This document shows, piece after piece, positions 52,401 through 60,297 of a stretch of DNA of 64,000 nucleotides (within the stretch, counting starts at the first letter, position 1; each line of letters begins with the position of its first letter). This DNA is from DAOTTY01 sp964451095 (GTDB taxonomy: Bacteria > Chloroflexota > Anaerolineae > Aggregatilineales > Phototrophicaceae). The stretch covers positions 5,501-69,500 of the forward strand of contig CAYVGI010000008.1 in assembly GCA_964451095.1 (NCBI GenBank), in the 5' to 3' direction. The notes below the pieces were generated by a model. It saw only the letters and a list, made by a program, of their open reading frames with translations. It was not told the DNA's origin and made no database searches. The position numbers were made by a program, and so were the translations under genes.

Positions 52401-54854
52401 ATGACCCAACAAACCATCGCCCGCCAGATTGTTGGCTGCGTGCTGCTGGCGGCAGGCGCGCTGCTGGCGTATGTCGTTATCCCCACCGTCACACGCGGTG
52501 ATGAACTGCTGCTCCCCCTGGACGATGTGTACATTCACTTTCAGTACGCTCAGCAAATCGCCAACGGGCAGCCCTACATCTACAACCCCGGTTTGCCGCC
52601 GTCCAGTGGCGCTACCAGCCTGCTTTATCCCTACCTGCTAGCAAGCGGATACAGTCTAGGGTTCCACGGGCTGGCGCTGGGCGTGTGGGCATTGCTCATT
52701 GGCACGGTTGCGCTGGCGGCGTCCTGCTGGCTGCTGCTGCAAATGGCACAGTCGGCAGGGTTGCCCTGGTGGGCAAGCTGGCTGATGGTTGCCGCGTTCG
52801 TGCTCACTGGCAGCATAGGCTGGCACTACATGAGCGGCATGGAAACCGGACTGCTCATTTGCCTGATGCTGCTTACCCTGTATGCCATGTTGAAAAGCCG
52901 TTTCGCGCTGGGCGTGTTCGCAGCAGCACTCATGGCAGGCACCCGACCAGAAGGCGCCATCATGGCAATCGTCGTCGCCGCGCTCATTCCGCTCACCTAC
53001 TGGCGGCACGTTCCGCGCTGGCAACTGGGCTTTGCCGCGTTGCCTGTGCTCGCCATCGGGTTACAACCCCTGGTCAATCGCGTGCTCACGGGCAGCGGGC
53101 AAGCAGCGGGCAGCAGCGCCAAGTCTATCCTCGGCATGGTGCCGCCAGACGTAACTGTGATTGCCACGCGCATTGCAGGCAACTTCGGGCGCACATGGTG
53201 GGAATTCCTTACCGGGTACAGCGTGCGTGAGGGGCTGTATTTGCCGATGGGGTTGCTGTTGCTGGCAGTCGTCGGGGTAGTGTGGCTGCTGCGCACCACG
53301 CCCCGCCGCTGGGATGTTGCCCTGCTCACATTGGGCTGGCTGGGCGGCGGCACACTCGCCGTCGCCACCCTAGACCCAGCGTTCTGGCACTTCAAGCGCT
53401 ACCAGATGCCGTTCATGGCGCTGCTTTTCCCATTGGCAGCATGGGGGCTAGTGGTGTTGTGGCGCTGGCGACGCGCAACGCTGCCCGCATTGCTCACGCT
53501 AGTTGTGGCTAGCGCTGCGATTAGCAGTATCGGGTTCTGGCAAGCATATCAGCTTAACGTCGGGTACCTACAACAGCAGCAGTTACCCATGGCACACTGG
53601 CTGCGTGATAACACCCCGCAAGGCGCTGTCATTGCCGTGCACGATGTCGGCATGATGCGCTATGTGGGAGAGCGCACAACAGTTGATTTGGTAGGACTAA
53701 CCACCCCCGGCGCGGCGGACAGTTGGCGTAACGGACCTGGTGCGGTGGCGGAGTTCTTAGAGCGCTACAACCCGCGCCCGCACTATGTTGCGTCCTATAC
53801 CGACGCGCTCGGACTAAGCTACCTTGCCGATACTGGACTGTATGGCGACCTGCTCGCGGAGTATCCGGTAACGCTGGACGACCGCCGCAACGTCGCGCTA
53901 GCGGGTGCCTACCAGGGTGTGTGGGCAATCGACTGGGCGGCAACAACACACGCACCAATGCCAAAACAACCATACCCGCTGCAAATGGCGGACAGCATGA
54001 CACTGGTCGATGAGATTGACGTTGCCGACCTGCAATCCGAGGCAGCGCACACCTACACCTGGGCAAATGACGAGCGCTTGCCCGGCTTTCCAACCGAAGT
54101 GTACACCTTTGGCTATGCCGCCTGTGCTACCAACTGCACAGTACAAGACGGCGGGCGGCGCATCAACGGCGAGGAACGCTTTACGCTGCAAACACAACCA
54201 GGGCAAGATGTGCTGTTGGTCACGCGGGTGCACCCGGCACACGCGGGTAGCTACACTGTATCCGTTGATGGTGTGCCCATCGCCACGCGCACATTGCCCA
54301 GCAGCCCCGGCACCTGGACCGATGTTGCAACGCTTATTCCGGCGCAGTACGTGAGCGAACAAACCACCATCACGGTGCAACCGCATACCCCCGGCGGGCA
54401 TTACATGCCGTATCATCATTGGGCGTACCAGGGTGCGTTCGAGCAGCGGGCGGCGAGCGGCACACCTGTCGCCTCCTTCGATGAAGTGCTGCTTATGCGC
54501 AGCGTACAAACCCGCGTTGAGGGCAACACCTTTACGCTGGACTACACTGCGTCGCACATTGGCACGGAACGCGCAGATTACCGCGCCTTCGTCCATGTCT
54601 ATGCCGATTTGGACGCGCCGCCCCTCGCCCAGGCAGACCGTTACCCGCTAGACGGCGCAACACCGCCCGGCAACTGGCTACCGGGTGAAGTGCACGATAC
54701 ATTTGTGGTAGACTTAAGCAATTTAACGTCCGGGACGTACACAACAGCTATCGGATTTTACGATCCAGCATCAGGAGAGCGCCTGCTACCCACATCAGGC
54801 GTTCATGCTACACGCGACGGACGGCTGATATTGGGCGAATTTGAAGTCGAGTAG
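52401..54854 (+). CDS. multi-spanning membrane glycosyltransferase-like protein (GT-C type) with large exported domain
   Basis: A 817-residue protein. About ten to twelve membrane helices fill residues 8-400. The first extracytoplasmic loop has LPLDDVYIHFQYAQQIANG near residue 37 and NPGLPPSSGATSLLYPYL, the pattern of polyprenyl-phosphate-sugar-dependent GT-C enzymes such as AftB-like proteins, where the DD pair is catalytic. Residues 400-817 are soluble, with a section containing Cys pairs (FGYAACATNCTV) and two beta-rich modules. ATG 52401 is chosen over the TTG directly before it. It probably glycosylates a cell-envelope glycan or protein. The xdhC gene follows after 8 bases. Confidence 0.75.
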   Translation: MTQQTIARQIVGCVLLAAGALLAYVVIPTVTRGDELLLPLDDVYIHFQYAQQIANGQPYIYNPGLPPSSGATSLLYPYLLASGYSLGFHGLALGVWALLIGTVALAASCWLLLQMAQSAGLPWWASWLMVAAFVLTGSIGWHYMSGMETGLLICLMLLTLYAMLKSRFALGVFAAALMAGTRPEGAIMAIVVAALIPLTYWRHVPRWQLGFAALPVLAIGLQPLVNRVLTGSGQAAGSSAKSILGMVPPDVTVIATRIAGNFGRTWWEFLTGYSVREGLYLPMGLLLLAVVGVVWLLRTTPRRWDVALLTLGWLGGGTLAVATLDPAFWHFKRYQMPFMALLFPLAAWGLVVLWRWRRATLPALLTLVVASAAISSIGFWQAYQLNVGYLQQQQLPMAHWLRDNTPQGAVIAVHDVGMMRYVGERTTVDLVGLTTPGAADSWRNGPGAVAEFLERYNPRPHYVASYTDALGLSYLADTGLYGDLLAEYPVTLDDRRNVALAGAYQGVWAIDWAATTHAPMPKQPYPLQMADSMTLVDEIDVADLQSEAAHTYTWANDERLPGFPTEVYTFGYAACATNCTVQDGGRRINGEERFTLQTQPGQDVLLVTRVHPAHAGSYTVSVDGVPIATRTLPSSPGTWTDVATLIPAQYVSEQTTITVQPHTPGGHYMPYHHWAYQGAFEQRAASGTPVASFDEVLLMRSVQTRVEGNTFTLDYTASHIGTERADYRAFVHVYADLDAPPLAQADRYPLDGATPPGNWLPGEVHDTFVVDLSNLTSGTYTTAIGFYDPASGERLLPTSGVHATRDGRLILGEFEVE

Positions 54855-54862
54855 GGCACGCT

Positions 54863-55696
54863 ATGGACGACGACCACCGCGAGGTTTACGCAGCGCTGGC
54901 ACAGGCACAACAGAACGCCACCCCGGTCGCACTGGCAACCGTCATCGAAACACAGGGGTCGATGCCGCGCCACGCCGGGAGCAAAATGCTGGTGTTCGAG
55001 GATGGGCAAACCGCAGGCACCGTCGGCGGTGGCGCCATGGAATCGCTTGTCATCAAAGAGGCGCTCGCCGCCCTGGACGACGGGCAAACGCGCATCAAGA
55101 CTTACAGCCTGAACAACCTGGAAGACGGCGACCCCGGCATCTGCGGCGGAACGGCGAAAATCTTCGTAGAACCTGTGGGCACTGCGCCCACGCTGCTGGT
55201 TGTCGGCGGCGGGCATGTGGGCAAAGCACTGGCGGAGCTAGGCAAGTGGTCAGGCTACCGCACCGTGCTCAGCGATGACCGCGAAGCGTACTGCAACCCA
55301 TCCTACGCACCAGGGCTAGACGATTACGCCGTGTGTAAACCCGCAGAAATACCCCAGCACGTCAAAATCAACCGCCAAACCTACATCGCCGCCGTCACAC
55401 GCGGGCTGCCCGTTGATGTACACCTGCTGCCAGCACTGCTCGCCACCGATGCGCCCTACATCGGGCTAATCGGCAGCCGCCGCCGCTGGGCACTGACCAT
55501 AAAGGCACTGGAAGACGAACACGGCATGAGCAAAGAAACGCTCGCCCGCGTCCGTGCGCCCATTGGGCTGGAGATTGAGGCAGAAACACCCAAGGAAATC
55601 GCGGTCAGCGTCCTGGCAGAGGTCATCATGGTGCGGCGGGGTGGCACAGGCGAGCCAATGAAGTGGTTGGGTAACGTGCAAGAAGCAGAAGCGTAG
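54863..55696 (+). CDS. xdhC: XdhC family molybdenum-hydroxylase maturation protein
   Basis: A 277-residue XdhC/CoxI protein, which binds molybdenum cofactor and helps sulfurate and insert it into xanthine dehydrogenase-type enzymes. The N-terminal CoxI region has ATVIETQGSMPRHAGSKMLV and TVGGGAMESLV. PGICGGTAKIFVEPV follows. The Rossmann part starts LLVVGGGHVGKALAELGKWS near residue 111, and the end has YIGLIGSRRRWALTIKAL. It starts the gene run that contains the FAD/Fe-S and molybdopterin subunits, fitting the role. Confidence 0.92.
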   Translation: MDDDHREVYAALAQAQQNATPVALATVIETQGSMPRHAGSKMLVFEDGQTAGTVGGGAMESLVIKEALAALDDGQTRIKTYSLNNLEDGDPGICGGTAKIFVEPVGTAPTLLVVGGGHVGKALAELGKWSGYRTVLSDDREAYCNPSYAPGLDDYAVCKPAEIPQHVKINRQTYIAAVTRGLPVDVHLLPALLATDAPYIGLIGSRRRWALTIKALEDEHGMSKETLARVRAPIGLEIEAETPKEIAVSVLAEVIMVRRGGTGEPMKWLGNVQEAEA

Positions 55697-55726
55697 ACAA
55701 AGCCAAATATAGATTGAGCCGATTCT

Positions 55727-56341
55727 GTGAAAATTCTTTGTATCAGCGACACGGTGATGCCACAGCTAGAAAGTGCCGCAAACCTGCGACGGCGCTACAG
55801 CGACGTTGAACTCATCATCAGCTGCGGGGACATGCCAACAGTTTACCTGGAATTTATTACATCCATTTTGAACGTGCCGCTGTTCTATGTGCGCGGCAAC
55901 CACGACCAGCGCTACACCGATCATCCCCCCGGCGGTGATGACCTCCATCAGCGCCTCGTGGAATACAAGGGCATCACGTTTTACGGGTTGGAGGGGTCTA
56001 TGCGGTACAATCGGTCGCCAATACAGTACACAGACATGCAAATGGGACGAATGGTGATGCAAGCATACCCGACCTTGGCGTTTAACCAGTTACAACGCGG
56101 CGGGCTAGATGTGTTCGTCACCCACTCGCCTCCCTTTGGTATTCACGATGCAGATTAGCTACCTCACCGGTGCTTTAAGGCGATGTTTCGCTTTATGGAC
56201 TGGTACCGCCCGCGCTACATGCTGCACGGGCACGTCCACACCTGGGATCGGCGCAAACAGACCGAAACCCAGTATAACGACACGTACATCATGAACATCA
56301 ACCCGATCACGGTACTTGACATCGAACCCAACGGGCGTTAA
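55727..56341 (+). pseudogene. metallophosphoesterase interrupted by an in-frame amber codon
   Basis: A 204-codon frame starting at GTG 55727 with TAG at 56156-56158 (codon 144). Metal motifs before the stop: LCISDTVMP, ISCGDMPT, YVRGNHDQRY and FVTHSPPFGIHDAD. After it the same frame goes on with LPHRCFKAMFRFMDWYRPRY and MLHGHVHTW, the final GHxH metal site, to TAA at 56341. Homology thus continues unbroken through the stop with no frameshift. The truncated 143-residue product would lack the GHVH ligands. This is either a recent nonsense mutation, a sequencing error or readthrough. The gene lies inside the molybdenum-hydroxylase run. Confidence 0.82.
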
Positions 56342-56376
56342 TGAGTTAGAAAAGCGATTGGGAGTTTATTGGAACC

Positions 56377-57819
56377 ATGTGGAAAGCGTATCACACCGTA
56401 ACAACAGTTGACGAGGCAGTCGCGCTGCTGCGAGAACACGGCGACCGCGCCCGCATCATTGCTGGCGGCACAGACATCATGATCGAGATGGAGCGCGGGC
56501 AGCGCCCCACCGTCGAAGTCCTCATCGACATTACCCGCGTGCCGCACCTAGATACCATTCATGTTGCAGATGGGATGGTACACCTCGGTCCGCTCGTCAC
56601 CCACAACCATATCGTAGGTGACCCACGCATGGCACAACTGGCACTCCCGCTGGCACAGGCGTGCTGGGAAGTCGGCGCACCGCAGATCCGCAACCGCGCA
56701 ACCATCGCGGGCAACCTGATTACCGCATCGCCTGCCAACGACACGATCACTCCACTCATGGCACTGAATACAGAGATCACGCTGCGCTCTGCTGACGGGG
56801 AGCGCGTGGTGCCCATTGATGCGTTTTACACCGGGCTGCGCCGCAACGTCATGCGCCCAGACGAAATGATGACGAGCATTCGCTTCCCGGCGCTAGAGGG
56901 TGGTGCACGCGGCATGTTCTACAAGCTTGGGCTGCGCCGTGCCCAGGCAATCTCTGTCGTGAATGCCACAGCAGTGCTCCACTTCGACGGCGAAACTATC
57001 ACACATGCAGCAATTACGCTGGGCAGCGTCGCCCCCACCATCATCCGCGTGCCAAGCGCCGAACAAGCGCTGGTGGGGCACCCCCTCACGCCACAGACAA
57101 TCGCGCAGGCAGCGAAGCTCGCCGCAGCAACCCCCACCCCCATCGACGATGTGCGCGGCACAGCAGAATACCGCACCGAAATGGTGAAGGTACTGGTCAC
57201 GCGGGTGCTGCGCGGGCTGATGACCGAGCAACCCGCAACCCCCTCCTGGGGAGCCAACCCCGCTATGCTATGGGGGCAGCAGCAAGCACGGGTAACCGAA
57301 CCGCTGCCACAGGCAAGTTATCACGACGAGAACACCGCAATTAAAACGACCATCAACGGGCAGCATCACACCCTCACCGATGGGCAGGGTTTGTCCCTGT
57401 TGGACTTCCTGCGCGACCAAGCGGGGCTGCTTGGCACCAAAGAGGGCTGCGCGGAGGGCGAGTGTGGCGCGTGCACCGTCTTTTTGGATGGCGCAGCGGT
57501 GATGGCGTGCATGGTGCCCGCGCCGCGTGCCCACAACGCGGATGTCGTCACCGTAGAGGGGCTGCGCAGCAACGGCGCACTACACCCCATCCAAGAGGCG
57601 TTTGTGCAGGAGGGCGCGGTACAGTGTGGCTTTTGCACACCGGGCTTTCTAATGTCGGGCGCAAAGTTGCTCGAAGAGCATCCCGAACCCACCCAGGAAC
57701 AAATCCAGCAGAGCATTAGCGGCAACCTGTGCCGTTGCACCGGCTACTACAAAATCGTCCGCGCATTCCAAGAATCCAGTAAAATACAAAGCAAAACAAC
57801 CAAGGAGGCTGGCGCATGA
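56377..57819 (+). CDS. xanthine dehydrogenase-type FAD and 2Fe-2S fusion subunit
   Basis: A 480-residue fusion. Residues 1-290 are the FAD-binding domain: IIAGGTDIMIEMERG near 28, EVGAPQIRNRATIAGNLITA near 105, then a CO-dehydrogenase flavoprotein C-terminal domain. Residues about 320-470 are the two-cluster Fe-S domain: KEGCAEGECGACTVF with a later Cys (VMACMVP), and QCGFCTPGF with NLCRCTGYY. Canonical XDH order is Fe-S first, then FAD, so this order is reversed. It passes electrons from the molybdenum site to NAD or another acceptor. The partner is the subunit at 60298. Its stop overlaps the next start (ATGA). Confidence 0.93.
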   Translation: MWKAYHTVTTVDEAVALLREHGDRARIIAGGTDIMIEMERGQRPTVEVLIDITRVPHLDTIHVADGMVHLGPLVTHNHIVGDPRMAQLALPLAQACWEVGAPQIRNRATIAGNLITASPANDTITPLMALNTEITLRSADGERVVPIDAFYTGLRRNVMRPDEMMTSIRFPALEGGARGMFYKLGLRRAQAISVVNATAVLHFDGETITHAAITLGSVAPTIIRVPSAEQALVGHPLTPQTIAQAAKLAAATPTPIDDVRGTAEYRTEMVKVLVTRVLRGLMTEQPATPSWGANPAMLWGQQQARVTEPLPQASYHDENTAIKTTINGQHHTLTDGQGLSLLDFLRDQAGLLGTKEGCAEGECGACTVFLDGAAVMACMVPAPRAHNADVVTVEGLRSNGALHPIQEAFVQEGAVQCGFCTPGFLMSGAKLLEEHPEPTQEQIQQSISGNLCRCTGYYKIVRAFQESSKIQSKTTKEAGA

Positions 57820-58214
57820 GTGATTCCGATTTTATCCCCAGTAAACAGAAGAGCCTGACGAGTGGGCTGCTACCCGTATTAGGATTTGTGCTCGCCCTGT
57901 GCTTCGGCGCTATCGCATGGGTTTCCTCCCAACCCGCCGTAGATTGGGTAGACAACAACGTGCGCGGGTTTAATGCCGCAGAGTTCGACCCCGTCGTGTT
58001 GCAGGTCGGTTTTGGGCTTCTCATCTTCTTTGTACTTGCCGCCGTGGGTGGTGTTATTGCTGCCATAGCCATGCCCCGGAAGAAGAGCACCGTCCGTGAG
58101 AAAGACCTCATGAAAGAACGCCAGGCAGTTTTGAAAGAGAAACGCCAGCGCAAAAAACGCCAGTTGGAAATGGCAAAAGCGCGGCAGCGTGCCAACAACA
58201 AAAACAAAAAATAA
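57816..58214 (+). CDS. small two-helix membrane protein with basic tail
   Basis: A 132-residue protein. Two hydrophobic segments (about 15-35, LLPVLGFVLALCFGAIAWV; and 65-87, GFGLLIFFVLAAVGGVIAAI) are followed by a strongly basic helical tail (KEKRQRKKRQLEMAKARQRA). The loop between them is probably outside and the tail inside. AGGAGG lies 7 bases before the ATG, and the start overlaps the FAD/Fe-S gene stop, so it is translated with it. It could tether the hydroxylase complex to the membrane, but nothing proves this. Confidence 0.7.
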   Translation: MSDSDFIPSKQKSLTSGLLPVLGFVLALCFGAIAWVSSQPAVDWVDNNVRGFNAAEFDPVVLQVGFGLLIFFVLAAVGGVIAAIAMPRKKSTVREKDLMKERQAVLKEKRQRKKRQLEMAKARQRANNKNKK

Positions 58215-58232
58215 CCAACAGGTGGGCATACC

Positions 58233-60020
58233 ATGGATCGAACAGTCCCCAAAACTGGCAGTGAAGAAATCGAACTCTTCATGCGAACCTACTATTCGCT
58301 GCTGCGTTCGACAGACACCATCCAAATCGAAACCCTCGTAGAGAGCCACAAGGCGATGGACTCGTCGCTGCATGTGCACGCCCGCGACGCCAAACCGGAC
58401 GCATCCGCCATGTTGTACAGTGCGCTGCGCCTGCCCATGTGCATGGTAGATACCGAAGAAATTTTGCTAGGGCAGCTAGAAAAAGGCTTTGTGGAAGCAG
58501 GCTATGGCGATGTCGGGCAGTGGGAGCGGGTATCTGCCCCGGCACGCCGCCGCCGCATGCACTTTGACGGGCATAGCAAGCTGGCGGCATTCATCGCCAG
58601 CCGCTCAGATATTGATGACCTCGTACCGATTGTTACCGCCTATCAAATTGAGTGGAACAAAGCACACGAACTGCTGCAAAGCGAAGTCGCGCGCCTGTTC
58701 CTCAACCAGCATCGCAACCGAGCAACGCCGCTGTCGCCCAGCGAGATTGAGCTGCTGGCAAATGTGCTGCAAATAGAGCCGAAAGAGTTCGAGCGTATCG
58801 CGCTGGCAGTCGGCAAAGACCTGATGCCCATGCTGCACAAGATGGCTGCCAGCCAAAAGCAGCTTGGGCTGCGGCTGATTTCCGGCTCCCAGGCAGACTA
58901 CCGCCGGGCGACGGCAGTTTGGTGGCGCGGTGTAGAGAAGCGCACACAGCCAGACTTTGACCTCGACCAATGCCCCGTTTACTTCGTTTCCAGCAACACG
59001 CACGCCATCCCCAACCTGTGGACGGGCTTTGCGCTGCGCCGGGAGCAGGAACTGATCGACTACATCCGGGAAAAAGAACACGAAGACCTGCTCATGGAGT
59101 ACAGCGCTATTCAGGAGAGCGCCGGGCGCACCAACCGGAACAACTTCCTGTACTATGTGCTCAAGAAGTACATCGCCAACGCAGACGATAAGCACCTTGC
59201 CAGGGAGCAGCAGCTCCGCGAGGAAAGCGAGTGCGGCATCTACCGCATTCCCAGTATGCACGGCTTCGACGTTGAGGCGCAGGTGTTCGTGCTCAATAAG
59301 CTGCACGCGGACTGGATGGACGAGCGCCTAACGCACGATCTGGATATTGATCTGTTGCAGCACAGCGACGCCTACATCATCAACATCGACTACCCACTCG
59401 GCATGGCAGCGTACGAGTTACTCAACCGGGTGAGCGAGAATGTGCGCTTGCTCGGCGTCTACGTCATGGGCAAGGCGGCAACGCTCAACGGGCGCGTGAA
59501 CGACGTGATGATCCCCAATGTAGTGCACGATGAGCACTCGCAAAACACCTACATGTTCCACAACTGCTTTGCCGCGCACAACGTCGCGCCCTACAAGACG
59601 TTTGGCAGCGTCCTGGACAATCAAAAGGCGATCAGCGTGCCCGGCACATTCCTACAAAATTCCAACTACATGAGCGTGTTCTACAAAGAGGGCTTCACCG
59701 ACATCGAAATGGAGGGCGGACCGTACTTGTCGTCTATCTACGAGTCCTATCGCCCCAAGCGGCACCCGTTCAACGAGATTGTGAACCTGTACGGCGTGCC
59801 ATTCGACATCGGCGTGCTGCACTACGCGTCCGATACGCCGCTGAGCAAGGGGCACAACCTGGGCACCAACCTGAGCTACGCTGGGATCGACCCGACGTAT
59901 GCAACGGCGATTGCCATCACCCGCCGCATCCTGGAGCAAGAGGTGGAGCGAGTCCGTGTACGGGGGCTGCACAAGCACACCGCTGCCCCACTAGAGCCAG
60001 AAGCAGAGCCTCTGGCATAG
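58233..60020 (+). CDS. DUF6909-like protein with nucleoside-phosphorylase-like motifs
   Basis: A 595-residue protein. From memory it matches the uncharacterised DUF6909 family. The N-terminal 280 residues are helical (ELFMRTYYSLLRSTDTIQIE). The C-terminal part resembles the PNP/UDP phosphorylase fold: IINIDYPLGMAAYELLNRV near 385, RLLGVYVMGKAATLNGRVN near 407 followed by DVMIPNVV, then GFTDIEMEGGPYLSSIYES near 487 (compare the MEM/EME substrate motif) and HYASDTPLSKG near 525 (compare the catalytic Asp of PNPs). It lies between the FAD/Fe-S and molybdopterin subunits. A purine nucleoside or nucleotide cleavage role is inferred, not shown. Confidence 0.68.
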   Translation: MDRTVPKTGSEEIELFMRTYYSLLRSTDTIQIETLVESHKAMDSSLHVHARDAKPDASAMLYSALRLPMCMVDTEEILLGQLEKGFVEAGYGDVGQWERVSAPARRRRMHFDGHSKLAAFIASRSDIDDLVPIVTAYQIEWNKAHELLQSEVARLFLNQHRNRATPLSPSEIELLANVLQIEPKEFERIALAVGKDLMPMLHKMAASQKQLGLRLISGSQADYRRATAVWWRGVEKRTQPDFDLDQCPVYFVSSNTHAIPNLWTGFALRREQELIDYIREKEHEDLLMEYSAIQESAGRTNRNNFLYYVLKKYIANADDKHLAREQQLREESECGIYRIPSMHGFDVEAQVFVLNKLHADWMDERLTHDLDIDLLQHSDAYIINIDYPLGMAAYELLNRVSENVRLLGVYVMGKAATLNGRVNDVMIPNVVHDEHSQNTYMFHNCFAAHNVAPYKTFGSVLDNQKAISVPGTFLQNSNYMSVFYKEGFTDIEMEGGPYLSSIYESYRPKRHPFNEIVNLYGVPFDIGVLHYASDTPLSKGHNLGTNLSYAGIDPTYATAIAITRRILEQEVERVRVRGLHKHTAAPLEPEAEPLA

Positions 60021-60104
60021 CATCGTGGGGTGCATCTGGGAATGCGGGCGAGTCTTGTTAATTACACCAAGCTGTTTGTTTGGTAAACGCAGCACGACTC
60101 AAGA

Positions 60105-60235
60105 CCGCCCAGCCCGAGCTGCTTTGGCTGCTTCTGGGCGGAAACAAAACAGCCTCTTTGCTTTGAGCAAGAGGCGGCGGGATGCAAATGTGCCCCAAAA
60201 AGCGAATGCACCCGCTTCGCGCATCCCGTTTGCAT
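60105..60235 (+). promoter_or_regulatory. structured leader upstream of the molybdopterin-subunit gene
   Basis: The 277-base spacer 60021-60297 contains several stems: 60105-60112 with 60134-60141 (8 bp); 60152-60161 with 60167-60175 (9 bp, one bulge); 60178-60185 with 60221-60228 (8 bp, CGGGATGC); and 60182-60188 with 60229-60235 (7 bp, ATGCAAA). The last two share bases and cannot form together, as in attenuators and riboswitches. There is no clear T-run, and it ends about 60 bases before the GTG start. Confidence 0.45.
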
Positions 60236-60297
60236 TGGTTTAGCATTCGTGGGTAAACTGTCGTATCCATTTGTTGTTAGCATGAGAGGAACGAAAC

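Noticed and set aside
56156..56158. Amber codon as evidence for stop-codon recoding
   Set aside because: Several intact genes here end in TAG, and there is only one in-frame case, so mutation or error is simpler than recoding.
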